A stretch of DNA of 64,000 nucleotides. Source: an uncultured Comamonadaceae bacterium. Lineage in GTDB: Bacteria > Pseudomonadota > Gammaproteobacteria > Burkholderiales > Burkholderiaceae. Shown here piece by piece: positions 9,210 to 18,298 of this stretch. The notes beneath the pieces were generated by a model. It ran no database searches, was not told where the DNA came from, and saw only the letters and a program-made list of their open reading frames with translations. Position numbers and translations under genes: made by a program. Each line of letters opens with the position of its first letter. Within the stretch, counting starts at the first letter, position 1. The stretch lies in the NCBI GenBank assembly GCA_946482595.1, contig CAMLSD010000009.1, forward strand, positions 11,233 to 75,232, in the 5' to 3' direction.

Positions 9210-10664
9210 TCAGCTGCCCCGGAACACTGAACTGGCCGTCAGCACCGCAAGGGCCAGCGTGGCCGTGACCAGTGTGGGCCGGTCCTGCATGGCGAACATC
9301 ACCGGGTCGAAGTCCATGGTGCGCCGCGCTGCGCGCAGCCACATGCGCAGCAGGCTGGCGAGTACCGCCGCCCAGCCCACCCACAAGGCCGCCAGCACCG
9401 GCCACGGCAGCGCAGGCGTGCGTTCGTGCAGGTACAGCGCGAACACCATGGCACTCACGCAGGCGGCGGCCACGCCGGTGGCCATCAGGAAAGGGGCGTC
9501 GTCGGGCACGTAGCCGCGTGCGGCCCACACGGGCTGCTCGCCGGGCTGCACACGTGTCACCTCGACATGCCGCTTCAGCAGGGCCAGGCTCAGGAAGACC
9601 GCAAGGCAGTAGCCGATGAGCCAGAACGACGGCACGATCAGGATGCATGCCGCCCCCATGGCCACCCGGAAGGCATACAGCCCCGCGAGCCACAGCACGT
9701 CCACCACCGCATGACGCTTGAGCCACCACGAATAGAGCCCCGAGGCCAGCGCGTAGCCGGCCAGTGCTCTGGCGAACAGCAGGTGCACGCTCAGCGCCGC
9801 GATCCCCATGCCGGCGACCAGGCCCGCGGCCACCGCGAGCACGCCTGCGGGCAGGCCGATGCGGCCCGATGCCAGCGGCCGGTGCCGCTTTTCGGGATGC
9901 AGCCGGTCGGCTTCCAGGTCCAGCAGGTCGTTGAACACGTACATCGCCGAGGCCACGAGACCGGTGGCCAGCCAGCCTGCGGCCAGGTCCCACCAGCGCG
10001 GGGCGTCCAGCTCGGCGGCCACCGGCAGCGCGGGCAGCACCAGCAACAGGTTCTTGAGCCAGTGATGCACACGCAACAGTCGCCACCAGGCGCCCGGCGC
10101 GGACTGCTCGAACGGGAAGCTCGCCTCCACCTTGCGGGCAGGCTCCACCTGCGCCACCCAGGCCACCGCAGGCCCGACCGGAATGCAGGCGCTCGCCGCG
10201 CGGAAGATCGGCCGGTCCGCCACGGCGTCGCCTGCATAGGCGAATGCCTGCCCCGCGCTGTGCCTGCGCATCGCCGCGAGCTTGGCCTCACCCTTGAGGT
10301 TCAGGCCCGGCTCGCTGCCGAGCACGTCGCCGATGAAGCCCAGCCGCTGCGCGAGCCGTTCGACCAGCTCACGAGGTGAGGCACTTGCCAGGTGCACCGG
10401 GCGACCGCAGCGGGCCTGCCGGGCCAGATAGTCGACCAGTCCTTCGTGCAGCGGCAGCAGGGCCAGGTCGAGCTCGACCTCACGCGCCAGCCGCGCCTTC
10501 AGGTAGGCCCGGCCGCGCAGCAGCCACCACAGCAGCAGCCAGGCCCGCCACGGATGAGACAGCACGAAGCGGCGCATGGCCTCGTGCAGCCAGTCGGTGC
10601 GCAGCAGCGTGCGGTCGACGTCGACGTAGATCGGGCCCGCCAGGGCTTCAGACGGGTGCGTCAT
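9210..10664 (-). CDS. HAD-UbiA fusion: UbiA family prenyltransferase with N-terminal HAD phosphatase-like domain
   Basis: 484 residues. The N-terminal 190 residues are HAD-like, with VDVDRTLL as the aspartate motif and AYAGDAVADRPIF as the distal acidic motif. The remainder is a multi-helix UbiA-type membrane domain; NDLLDLEADRLHP gives the NDxxDxxxD prenyl-diphosphate-binding motif and HWLKNLLLVLP the entry helix. Such proteins are annotated as decaprenyl-phosphate phosphoribosyltransferase-like. The HAD domain could dephosphorylate the product, as in two-step phosphoribosyl/ribose transfer, but that is inference. It overlaps the upstream membrane protein gene by 17 bases, so they are an operon and likely act together at the inner membrane. 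Confidence 0.8.
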   Translation of the reverse strand: MTHPSEALAGPIYVDVDRTLLRTDWLHEAMRRFVLSHPWRAWLLLWWLLRGRAYLKARLAREVELDLALLPLHEGLVDYLARQARCGRPVHLASASPRELVERLAQRLGFIGDVLGSEPGLNLKGEAKLAAMRRHSAGQAFAYAGDAVADRPIFRAASACIPVGPAVAWVAQVEPARKVEASFPFEQSAPGAWWRLLRVHHWLKNLLLVLPALPVAAELDAPRWWDLAAGWLATGLVASAMYVFNDLLDLEADRLHPEKRHRPLASGRIGLPAGVLAVAAGLVAGMGIAALSVHLLFARALAGYALASGLYSWWLKRHAVVDVLWLAGLYAFRVAMGAACILIVPSFWLIGYCLAVFLSLALLKRHVEVTRVQPGEQPVWAARGYVPDDAPFLMATGVAAACVSAMVFALYLHERTPALPWPVLAALWVGWAAVLASLLRMWLRAARRTMDFDPVMFAMQDRPTLVTATLALAVLTASSVFRGS

Positions 10665-12654
10665 GCAACACCATCGTGGCTTCGATCAAGGGGCCGCCGG
10701 GCAGGTCGCGACCAAAGCCGTCCTCGCGCATCACGCGAAGTCGCGACACGATGCCGGCGGGCCGCTCGCGGCGCGTCATCCAGGCGACGGCCTGGGATTG
10801 GTCCAGCAGCAGCGGCTGCACCAGAAAGCCGGCGCGCGCCGCGCCCTGGGACAAGCGGTAGGTGTGCCGCTGGCCTGTCGACGTCTCGACCTCCAGCCGC
10901 AGCAGTGGTGCCCTCAGCGCAAAGGCGAAGGCCCGCTGCTTCCACGAGGGCCGCCATTGCAGCCGCAGGGACAGCAAGGACGATGGCCCGCCGGACGTTG
11001 CGCCAGGCAGGCTCACCCATTCGCCTGCCGGCAGGCGCAGCGTGCCTGCTTCGCGATCGGCCGCGGGCGCCGAGGCCCCGCTGCGCCGGCGCAGCAGTTC
11101 GAGCCCCGCCTCGTGGTCCACCCACTCGTAGCGGCGCAGCAGTTCCACCAGTGCCAGCGGGTCTTCTGACGACGGCAGCTTGCCGTCGATCGGCATCACC
11201 TGGAACAGGACGTGGCCCGGCGCCCGCTCGCCCGACAGGGCCTCGGCGTTCATCCGGGCCAGCGCGGTCGAGTGAGCCATGTGACTCTGGAACACCGGCC
11301 GGGGCTGGTAGTTCAGGCCGTTGATCAGCAGCCGGCCCTGCTGCACACCGACAAGGTCGATCGGCTCATCGCCCACCCGCGCGTGCGTCTTCGGCAGGGC
11401 CCACTGCGCCTGCAGCCGCGCCCGCTCGGCGTCCTGCCGGGCCTGGAAGCGGCCGAGCGCGGCCTCCCCGTTCTGCCGGTGGTCGACCACCAGGGCCGTG
11501 CCCAGCTGCGACCACGTGGACACCAGCGGACCATACGACAGCACGAACCCCAGCACCGCCAGCACCGCCACCCCGCCCCAGGGCGCGGCACCCCGCGCCC
11601 AAAGCAACAGCGCGATCGACGACAGTGTCAGGAAGTAGGCCAGCTCGTGCCCGGCGTCCTGGCGCACGAAGGCGGCCTTCCACACCAGAAACCCCATGGC
11701 CGCCCAGAACAGCACATCGCTCGCGGCAGCCACGCGCCCGCCGTCCGCGCGCACCGCATGCGCGAGCGCGGCCGCACCGGCAGCAAGCAGGGTCGCTGCC
11801 CCGATCCACAACGGCACCGCATGGCCCGCCTGCCCCATGGCCAGGTTGTAGGCGCTGCTGACCTCGAGGCTCGTTGATACATAGTCAAGCCACGCCGAGG
11901 CCGGCTGGCCGGCCACGACCATCCAGGCTCCGGCCCAGGCAGCCGCTGCGATCGCCAGCCACCCCGCAGCCACGCGGGCACCGCCCGGCATGGCGGCCAC
12001 GCGCGCCACGCTCAACATCACTGCCAGCCCGCCGAGCAGGAAATACGAGAACTTGATCAACCCGACCACGCCGAGCAGGGCCATGACCGCCGCGCAAGCC
12101 CACCACCGAGCGCGGCCGCGGCTGCGCCAGGTGGCAGCCAGGTCCTGCAGCACCACAAAGGCCGCAGCCACCGCGAGGTAGCTCACGGCGTCGGTCTTGA
12201 CCAGCGAGGTGGTCACCGCCACCCAGCCCACCACCACCCAGGTGCGCCAGGCCGTGCCCATGCCCCGACCCAAGGCACCCGCCAACACCAGCGCGCCGCC
12301 CAGGGCCAGTGCCAGTTGCCCGAGGGCATACCGCGGGAACACGGCCGGGTCGTAACCGAGGTAGGGATGAAGGAAACCGAGGGGGCCGTAGGTGTGGACG
12401 ATGTCGCGGCCCCACACCCACCCCTGGACATGGGCGTGCCCCAGTACTTGAAGCCAGCCGGCATCCAGGGCGTCGGGTGAGGCGGGGATGCCGAGCTGGA
12501 TCTGTGACAGCGTGAGCAAGGCCACGGCCAACAGGGCCCGCCACAGGGCACGATGCTCAGCCGGGGCCAGCTTCGCAGGCTCGCGGCGTGGCGAGCGGCG
12601 TGCAAGCCAGGTGATCATGGATTCAGGCGTCGCGGCCGGGCGGGAGGGGGACAT
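10648..12654 (-). CDS. Large polytopic membrane protein of unknown function
   Basis: 668 residues from the ATG at 12654; ATG at 12618 is equally possible and neither has a clear ribosome binding site. The first 400 or so residues hold about ten hydrophobic segments, and the last 270 form a mostly soluble domain. A segment near residue 90, DIVHTYGPLGFLHPYLGYDP, lies in a loop after the first membrane helix and looks conserved-like. The plan resembles lipid-linked sugar glycosyltransferases (C-type GTs), but I see no diagnostic motif. It is cotranscribed with the HAD-UbiA gene, which supports a cell-envelope polyprenyl-phosphate-sugar role; this is inference. Confidence 0.65.
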   Translation of the reverse strand: MSPSRPAATPESMITWLARRSPRREPAKLAPAEHRALWRALLAVALLTLSQIQLGIPASPDALDAGWLQVLGHAHVQGWVWGRDIVHTYGPLGFLHPYLGYDPAVFPRYALGQLALALGGALVLAGALGRGMGTAWRTWVVVGWVAVTTSLVKTDAVSYLAVAAAFVVLQDLAATWRSRGRARWWACAAVMALLGVVGLIKFSYFLLGGLAVMLSVARVAAMPGGARVAAGWLAIAAAAWAGAWMVVAGQPASAWLDYVSTSLEVSSAYNLAMGQAGHAVPLWIGAATLLAAGAAALAHAVRADGGRVAAASDVLFWAAMGFLVWKAAFVRQDAGHELAYFLTLSSIALLLWARGAAPWGGVAVLAVLGFVLSYGPLVSTWSQLGTALVVDHRQNGEAALGRFQARQDAERARLQAQWALPKTHARVGDEPIDLVGVQQGRLLINGLNYQPRPVFQSHMAHSTALARMNAEALSGERAPGHVLFQVMPIDGKLPSSEDPLALVELLRRYEWVDHEAGLELLRRRSGASAPAADREAGTLRLPAGEWVSLPGATSGGPSSLLSLRLQWRPSWKQRAFAFALRAPLLRLEVETSTGQRHTYRLSQGAARAGFLVQPLLLDQSQAVAWMTRRERPAGIVSRLRVMREDGFGRDLPGGPLIEATMVLHDAPV

Positions 12655-12791
12655 TCTGCGCCGCGCGGTGAAGGGCACGTGGTTGCTCTGCGGTTGTGAC
12701 GCAGGCGATTTTTCGGGGCGTGTCGGGATGGAGCAATCCCCCAACGGGCTTACGACCAAAGAGCCGCAGCGCAGAGCGTCGCCGCAGTGGC

Positions 12792-13517
12792 TCAGGGGCC
12801 GGGACGGGACTCCTGGCGCCACGGACTGAACGCCGGGCCCAGCCAGGCCGACAGGGCCTGGGCGCCGGGTGGCGTGATCTCCAGCGCGCGACTGCCGGTG
12901 TGGCGGCGCAGCCAGCCGCGCTCGATGCAGTGCGCGCACAACTGGCGCCCCAGACGGCCCGCCACGTGCGGCCGTCGTTCGCTCCAGTCCAGGCAGGGGC
13001 GGCAACCGGGCCGACGTGCGCCGGCCTGCGTGTCGTCGAACGACATGCCCAGGCTTGACAGCGATGCATGCACCTGCGGCGTCACCCAGCCGGACTCACC
13101 GTCAAAGACCACGGCGCCGTCGTGCAGCAGGCGCTGGGCGATGGCCACCCCCAGGCGGCCGGCCACATGGTCGTAGCAGGTGCGGGCCAGGCGCATCGCC
13201 TCATTGCGCGGGCCGGGCACCACCGCGCGGCTGGCGTGCGGCTGGCGCGCGGCGAGCTGCATGATGCCTTCGAGCAGCTGGGCCACCTCGGCGCTGGCCA
13301 GGCGGTGATAGCGGTGCCGGCCGCGCTGCTCGACGACCAGCAGGCCGCCCTCGACCAGCTGCGCCAGGTGCCGGCTGCCGGTCTGCGGCGTCACCCGGGC
13401 GGCCTGCGCCAGTTCATTGGCGGTCAGCGCCCGGCCGTCCATCAGCTCCAGCAGCATGGCGGTGCGAGCCGGTTCCCCCACCAGCGAGGCGATGCGTGCG
13501 ACTTGATTGGTGTGCAT
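12792..13517 (-). CDS. ArsR family transcriptional regulator (winged HTH)
   Basis: 241 residues from the ATG at 13517; an upstream ATG at 13580 exists. The N-terminal 90 residues are an ArsR-type winged helix: [20 protein letters not shown], then [20 protein letters not shown] for the recognition helix and GRHRYHRLA for the wing. The C-terminal part, with [13 protein letters not shown] and [14 protein letters not shown], is typical of a longer ArsR subgroup of unknown ligand. It is divergent from the NIPSNAP gene, and a perfect dyad lies between them, so it probably represses both. Confidence 0.85.
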   Translation of the reverse strand: MHTNQVARIASLVGEPARTAMLLELMDGRALTANELAQAARVTPQTGSRHLAQLVEGGLLVVEQRGRHRYHRLASAEVAQLLEGIMQLAARQPHASRAVVPGPRNEAMRLARTCYDHVAGRLGVAIAQRLLHDGAVVFDGESGWVTPQVHASLSSLGMSFDDTQAGARRPGCRPCLDWSERRPHVAGRLGRQLCAHCIERGWLRRHTGSRALEITPPGAQALSAWLGPAFSPWRQESRPGP

Positions 13518-13609
13518 GGCTGCATCGTGCCAGAGCCCGCGGGCCGATGGTTCGTCCTGCAGCGAAGCATCGCATGCCACCGATCGCGGACGATCAGCGC
13601 CGTGGGTTC

Positions 13610-13626
13610 ATGACCTCCGAGGTCAT
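13610..13626. promoter_or_regulatory. Perfect dyad, candidate ArsR operator
   Basis: ATGACCTC-C-GAGGTCAT is a perfect 8-bp inverted repeat around one base. It lies between the divergent ArsR gene and the NIPSNAP gene, 58 bases before the latter's ATG. Size and place fit the operator of a dimeric winged-helix repressor. Confidence 0.55.
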
Positions 13627-13683
13627 CGACCGGGCCGCCCGGGCCCGCCACACTGTCCTCAACCCTGCATCGAAGACCACCCC

Positions 13684-14022
13684 ATGACCATCACCTGCTT
13701 CATCGAATACCGCATCGACCCCTTCCAGCGCGACGCCTTCAAGACCTACGCCGAGAACTGGGGCCGCATCATCCCGCGCTGCGGCGGCCAGCTGCTTGGC
13801 TACTTCCTGCCGCACGAAGGCACCAATGACGTTGCATGGGGCCTGATCGCCTTCGACAGCCTGGCGGCCTACGAGGCCTATCGCCAGCGACTGAAGACCG
13901 ACCCGCAGGGCCGCGAGAATTTCGAGATGGCACGCCGCATGCGCTTCATCGTGCAGGAGCGGCGCAGCTTCACCGAAGTGGTCGACGGCACCTGCCTGGG
14001 GCTGGCCGCCGCACGGGCGTGA
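13684..14022 (+). CDS. NIPSNAP family protein
   Basis: 112 residues forming a dimeric alpha/beta-barrel (ferredoxin-like) domain of the NIPSNAP group: [19 protein letters not shown] at the start and [20 protein letters not shown] in the middle. In bacteria these small proteins often accompany ArsR-like regulators and are linked to oxidation of small organic molecules, but the reaction is not known. It is followed immediately by an antibiotic-biosynthesis-monooxygenase-like gene and controlled, by position, by the divergent ArsR protein. Confidence 0.8.
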   Translation: MTITCFIEYRIDPFQRDAFKTYAENWGRIIPRCGGQLLGYFLPHEGTNDVAWGLIAFDSLAAYEAYRQRLKTDPQGRENFEMARRMRFIVQERRSFTEVVDGTCLGLAAARA

Positions 14023-14027
14023 ACGAC

Positions 14028-14372
14028 ATGCTGGCCGTCATCTTCGAAGTGGTGCCGCAGCCGGGCCACACCACCGACTACCTCGACGCGGCCGCGGCCT
14101 TGCGGCCCCATCTGCAGGCCATCGATGGATTCATCTCGATCGAACGCTTCCAGAGCCTGAGCGATCCGGGCCGGTTGCTGTCGCTGTCGTTCTGGCGGGA
14201 CGAGGCCGCCATCGCCCAGTGGCGCAACCTGGAGGTGCACCGCCGCACCCAGCAGGCCGGGCGCGAGCGGATCTTTGCCGACTACCGGTTGCGTGTGGCG
14301 CAGGTCGTGCGCGACTACGGCCTGCACGAGCGCGACCAGGCGCCTGAGGACTCCAGGCACCGGCACGGCTGA
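14028..14372 (+). CDS. Antibiotic biosynthesis monooxygenase (ABM) domain protein
   Basis: 114 residues. LAVIFEVVPQPG at the N-terminus, FISIERFQSLSDPGRLLSLS and the FWRDEAAIAQWRN segment are typical of ABM-domain proteins, small cofactor-independent monooxygenases or haem-degrading-like proteins. The ATG at 14028 is five bases after the NIPSNAP stop; a GTG at 14019 would overlap that stop. The two genes pair as an operon of related small barrel proteins. The substrate is unknown. Confidence 0.78.
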   Translation: MLAVIFEVVPQPGHTTDYLDAAAALRPHLQAIDGFISIERFQSLSDPGRLLSLSFWRDEAAIAQWRNLEVHRRTQQAGRERIFADYRLRVAQVVRDYGLHERDQAPEDSRHRHG

Positions 14373-14439
14373 CACAGCTCACACGGCTGACACCCGGGCC
14401 GCGGGCCACCCCGATTTCATTTCAACAAGGAGAGTGAAG

Positions 14440-14862
14440 ATGAAAAGCGTGACACCGTCCCCCCTGCTGAAGCTGGGCATCACCATCGACGCGGTGGCCT
14501 CGGCGGCCAGTGCAGTGCTGCAGCTCGCAGCCCTGGGCCTGCTGACCGAATGGCTGGTTCTGCCGCGTGCACTGCTGCTCGAGACCGGCATCTTCATGAT
14601 CGGCTATGCCGCGCTGCTGATCTGGATGGCTCGCAGTGCGCGTGTCCCGGTGCTGTTGACGCGCTTCATCGTGCTGGGCAACCTGGCCTGGGCCCTGGCC
14701 TGCGTGGGCATCCTGGTGGGCGGTGTCGTGTCGCCTTCACCGCTTGGGGTGTTCTATGTCGGCACGCAGGCGGTGGCCGTGGCTGCCTTTGCGCTGATGC
14801 AGGCCATCGGCCTGAAGGCCAGCGCGCCTGTGGCGGCGCCGGCCCTGGCCCGATCGTCCTGA
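14440..14862 (+). CDS. Small four-helix membrane protein of unknown function
   Basis: 140 residues with four hydrophobic segments at about 10-35, 45-65, 72-95 and 100-125 and an Ala-rich tail. AAGGAGA lies seven bases before the ATG. It follows the ABM gene by 67 bases on the same strand and may belong to the ArsR-controlled unit. I recognise no specific family. Confidence 0.7.
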   Translation: MKSVTPSPLLKLGITIDAVASAASAVLQLAALGLLTEWLVLPRALLLETGIFMIGYAALLIWMARSARVPVLLTRFIVLGNLAWALACVGILVGGVVSPSPLGVFYVGTQAVAVAAFALMQAIGLKASAPVAAPALARSS

Positions 14863-14864
14863 AC

Positions 14865-15755
14865 TCAGGCCACCTTGGCCGAAGCCATCTCGGGCACCTC
14901 GTGCATGAAGCGGCGCAGGTGCTCGAGCGACCGTTCGGCCCAGGCGCAGGGGCTGTCGAGTTCGGCGGCGTCACCTTCCATCAGCGCCCCCGGCCAGTCC
15001 GCACCGCAGGCCAGCACCACTTCGGTCACCGGCACGCCGGCATCCTTCAGGCGATGGGCATAACACAGCGCCTCGTCGCGCAGCGGATCGTCGGCGGTGG
15101 TGAGCACCAGCGCCGGCGGCAGATGGCCCAGACGCGTGGAGGCACTGGGCGAGGCATAGGGATGGTCGGCATCGCCCACATCGCGCAGGTAACGCTTCCA
15201 GCCTTCGGCCCAGGTGCATCCCGGCTGGCCCAAGCCGGCTTCGCGCAGCGAGGCCGTGGCCATGCACGGGTCGAGCATCGGCGAGATCAGGATCTGGCCG
15301 GCCAGCTCGGGCTTGTGACGGTCGCGTGACATCATGGCCATCACGGCGGCCAGATTGCCGCCGGCTTCCTCGCCGGCCACGAACACCCGGGCGCCCGGCC
15401 CGGCCAGGCGGTTGCGCTTGGCCGCGGCCCACACCAGGGCCTCGTAGGCCGCATCGACCGATGCCGGAAAGCGGCATTCGGGCGCCAGCGGATAGGCCAC
15501 CGACACCACACGCGCCCCGGCCTTGCACAGCAGATGCGCCACCTTGGTGCCGCAATCCAGCGTGCCGGAGGTGAAAGCCCCGCCATGAAAATGGACCACC
15601 AGCGGTGCACCGGCGGCACTGGCACGCTGCCCGTACAGTCGCACCGGCAGCGAGACCCCGGGCAGATCGATCACCGAATCTTCCACGTGCTGACACGCGG
15701 CGTCTCGGGCGTTGGCGGGTTGGGCGGTGAGTGAGGACATCTTTCGGCGGGCCAT
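14865..15755 (-). CDS. Alpha/beta hydrolase fold protein (HSL type) lacking catalytic Ser and His
   Basis: 296 residues from ATG 15755; ATG 15740, preceded by GAAAG, is an alternative. The hormone-sensitive-lipase signature VHFHGGAF is present, as is the acidic residue region DDPLRDEALCY. But the nucleophile elbow, usually GDSAGGN, reads GEEAGGN (the Glu-Glu codons are at 15366-15371), so the serine is a glutamate. The expected C-terminal histidine region reads CGADWPGALMEG with no histidine. It is therefore probably not an ordinary esterase; a binding or regulatory role is possible. It is divergent from the LysR gene and converges on the small membrane protein. Confidence 0.8.
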   Translation of the reverse strand: MARRKMSSLTAQPANARDAACQHVEDSVIDLPGVSLPVRLYGQRASAAGAPLVVHFHGGAFTSGTLDCGTKVAHLLCKAGARVVSVAYPLAPECRFPASVDAAYEALVWAAAKRNRLAGPGARVFVAGEEAGGNLAAVMAMMSRDRHKPELAGQILISPMLDPCMATASLREAGLGQPGCTWAEGWKRYLRDVGDADHPYASPSASTRLGHLPPALVLTTADDPLRDEALCYAHRLKDAGVPVTEVVLACGADWPGALMEGDAAELDSPCAWAERSLEHLRRFMHEVPEMASAKVA

Positions 15756-15951
15756 CGACGTGGCGGGCAGGTGGGCTGCAATGATGGGAAGATAAGGGCA
15801 ACCGGCGCGTCGATCAATGGCAGGAGTCTGGCAACAGCATTTCCAATCGTGAACAATCGGCGGGCGGCCCCTTGAACCTTCAACGTCCGTACCCACCTCA
15901 GGGCCTGTTTGTCTGGCGAGGGCCCGCGGGGAGCGGGCCAGGAGAAAAAAC

Positions 15952-16869
15952 TTGGATCAAGTGGCAGCGATGCGGGTCTTCGCGCGGGTGGTCGAGGCCG
16001 GGAATTTCACCAAGGCAGCCGATTCGCTGCAGATGCCCAAACCCACCGTCACCAAGCTCGTCCAGAGCCTGGAGGCGCATCTGAAGGTCAAGCTGCTGCA
16101 GCGCACGACCCGCAGTGTGACCGTGACATCCGACGGTGCGGTGTATTACGAGCGTGTCGTGCGCCTGCTGGCCGACCTCGACGAGATCGAGGCCACGATG
16201 TCACGGGCCCGCACCAGCCCCAAGGGGAGGTTGCGCATCGACGTGGGCACCTCGGTGGCACACGAGATCCTCATCCCCCACATGATGGACTTTCACGCGC
16301 GCTACCCCGACCTGCAGGTCGAGATGGGCGTGACCGACCGGCCCGTCAACCTGGTCAGCGACAACGTCGACTGCGTGATCCGCGGCGGCACGCTGACCGA
16401 CCAGTCGCTGGTGGCCCGGCGCATCGCCACGGTCGACTTCATGACCTGTGCCACCCCTGAATATGTGCGCCGGCACGGCCTGCCCAGCCACCCCAGTGAG
16501 ATCGAGACCGCGCATCAGGTGGTCAACTACGTCTCGGCCGCCAATGGCCGGCTCTTCCCGCTGACCTTCGAGAAGGACGGCGAAACGCTGGAGATCGAAG
16601 GGCGGCATGTGCTGGCGGTCAATGAGGCCAGCGCCTACATGGTGGCGGGCATGTCGGGCCTGGGCATCTTCCAGCCGGTGCGCTTCATGGCCGAATCGCG
16701 CATCGCCAGTGGTGAACTGGTGCAGGTGCTGCCCGAATGGGGCGCCGGCACGCTGCCGATCTATGTGGTCTACCCGTCGAACCGCCACCTCAGTGCCAAG
16801 GTGCGTGCATTTGTCGACTGGGTCGTCGAACTGTTCGCACAGCACCAGGCCTTCAGGCCGCGCGACTGA
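15952..16869 (+). CDS. LysR family transcriptional regulator
   Basis: 305 residues starting at TTG 15952, well placed after AGGAGAAAAAAC. The N-terminal 60 residues hold the winged HTH (FARVVEAGNFTKAADSLQMP, then PTVTKLVQSLEAHL), and residues 90-300 are the substrate-binding effector domain. It sits between a divergent hydrolase and the RND efflux operon, so it likely controls one or both. It is not MexT-like in sequence. A perfect dyad lies after its stop, before the efflux genes. Confidence 0.9.
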   Translation: MDQVAAMRVFARVVEAGNFTKAADSLQMPKPTVTKLVQSLEAHLKVKLLQRTTRSVTVTSDGAVYYERVVRLLADLDEIEATMSRARTSPKGRLRIDVGTSVAHEILIPHMMDFHARYPDLQVEMGVTDRPVNLVSDNVDCVIRGGTLTDQSLVARRIATVDFMTCATPEYVRRHGLPSHPSEIETAHQVVNYVSAANGRLFPLTFEKDGETLEIEGRHVLAVNEASAYMVAGMSGLGIFQPVRFMAESRIASGELVQVLPEWGAGTLPIYVVYPSNRHLSAKVRAFVDWVVELFAQHQAFRPRD

Positions 16870-16922
16870 GCGGGCGCTGAGTCTGTCCCGGCCGTGCGCC
16901 GTGTCGATTGTTGGCATCCTGG

Positions 16923-16950
16923 AAACGCTGTGAGCGCAATTGCAGCGTTT
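16923..16950. promoter_or_regulatory. Dyad AAACGCTG-N12-CAGCGTTT upstream of the efflux operon
   Basis: A perfect 8-bp inverted repeat with a 12-base centre lies in the 179-base gap between the LysR stop and the adaptor gene, about 100 bases before its ATG. It is a good candidate operator for the LysR protein. No clear promoter hexamers were identified next to it. Confidence 0.4.
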
Positions 16951-17048
16951 ATCGAAACCCGGAAGAACCCTAACCTTCGCGACATCGCGATTCGGAATCT
17001 GCCGTGCAGGTTCCGTGCGTTTCGCAAAGATCCTCAAGGAGTTCTTCC

Positions 17049-18272
17049 ATGTCTCTTCCCGACACCTCATCCCGCGGGCGCCGCCCGTGGATCATCGGCA
17101 CGGCCCTGACGGCCGTCGGTTCCGCTCTCGCTTCGCTGGTGCTGGTGCAGGGCACCCATGCCGACAGCCCGCCGGCCGCACCGCCGGCCACGCCGGTGTC
17201 AGTGGCCACCGTGCTGCCGAGCCAGGTGTCTGCCTGGGACGAGTTCTCGGGCCGCCTTGAGGCGGTCGAACGGGTGGACATCCGCTCGCGCGTGGCCGGC
17301 CAGGTGCAGTCGGTGCACTTCCGCGAGGGCGCGCTGGTGCGCCGTGGCGAACTGCTGGTGACGATCGACCCGGCACCGTATGCGGCTGAAGTCGAGCGCG
17401 CCGAGGCCCAGGTGATGGCTGCGCAGTCTCGCCAGGCCTACACGCTCAGCGACCTGGAACGTGCGCGCCGGCTGTGGGACGAACGTGCCATCGCGCAGCG
17501 TGAGCTGGACGAGCGCCTCAATGCCCAGCGCGAAGCCGAGGCCAACCTGCGTGCCGCCCAGGCCCAGTTGCAGACGGCCCGGCTGAATCTGGGCTACACC
17601 CAGGTGCGCGCTCCGGTCGACGGCCGCGTGGGCCGGCTGGAGGTCACGGCGGGCAACCTCGTGGCCGCCGGCCCCGGCGCGCCGGTGCTGACCACGCTGG
17701 TGTCGGTGCATCCCATCTATGCCAGCTTCGACGCCGACGAACAGGTCGTGGCACGGGCACTGAAGGACCTGCCGCGCGGCGGCAGCGCGCGCGGCCTGAT
17801 CGAACGCATCCCGGTGCACATGGGCACGGCCAGCACGGCCGACCTGCCCCATGTGGGCCGGCTGCAGCTGGTGGACAACCAGGTCGATGCCCGCAGCGGC
17901 ACGGTGCGTGTGCGCGCGGTGTTCGACAACCAGGACGGCCAGCTGATGCCGGGGCAGTTTGCCCGGCTGCGCATGGGCCAGGCCACGCAAAGCACGGCCT
18001 TGCTGATCAACGAACGCGCGGTGGGCACTGACCAGAACAAGCGCTTCGTGATGGTGGTGGGCGACGACAACAAGGTCGCCTGGCGCGAGGTGACGCTGGG
18101 TGCGTCGGTCAACGGACTGCGCATCGTGACCTCGGGCCTGAAGGCCAACGAGCGGGTGGTGGTCAACGGCCTGCAGCGGGTGCGCCCGGGGGTGGTCGTG
18201 GCGCCCGAGATGGTGTCGATGGATGCCAAGCCTGAAGTGCAGGCCCGTCGCACCGCGGCCGGCCAGTCCTGA
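17049..18272 (+). CDS. RND efflux periplasmic adaptor subunit (MexE/AcrA type)
   Basis: 407 residues. The N-terminus has a signal-anchor (IIGTALTAVGSALASLVLV). Next come the barrel-sandwich hybrid halves: VDIRSRVAGQVQSVHFREG and LGYTQVRAPVDGRVG flank an alpha-helical hairpin rich in Ala/Glu/Arg (about residues 105-165). The beta-barrel and membrane-proximal domains follow. It bridges the inner-membrane pump and outer-membrane channel encoded by the next two genes. AAGGAG precedes the ATG at 17049. It is the first gene of a three-gene efflux operon behind a LysR regulator. Confidence 0.92.
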   Translation: MSLPDTSSRGRRPWIIGTALTAVGSALASLVLVQGTHADSPPAAPPATPVSVATVLPSQVSAWDEFSGRLEAVERVDIRSRVAGQVQSVHFREGALVRRGELLVTIDPAPYAAEVERAEAQVMAAQSRQAYTLSDLERARRLWDERAIAQRELDERLNAQREAEANLRAAQAQLQTARLNLGYTQVRAPVDGRVGRLEVTAGNLVAAGPGAPVLTTLVSVHPIYASFDADEQVVARALKDLPRGGSARGLIERIPVHMGTASTADLPHVGRLQLVDNQVDARSGTVRVRAVFDNQDGQLMPGQFARLRMGQATQSTALLINERAVGTDQNKRFVMVVGDDNKVAWREVTLGASVNGLRIVTSGLKANERVVVNGLQRVRPGVVVAPEMVSMDAKPEVQARRTAAGQS

Positions 18273-18298
18273 TCGATGCCTGTACGGAGGGAGGCCCC

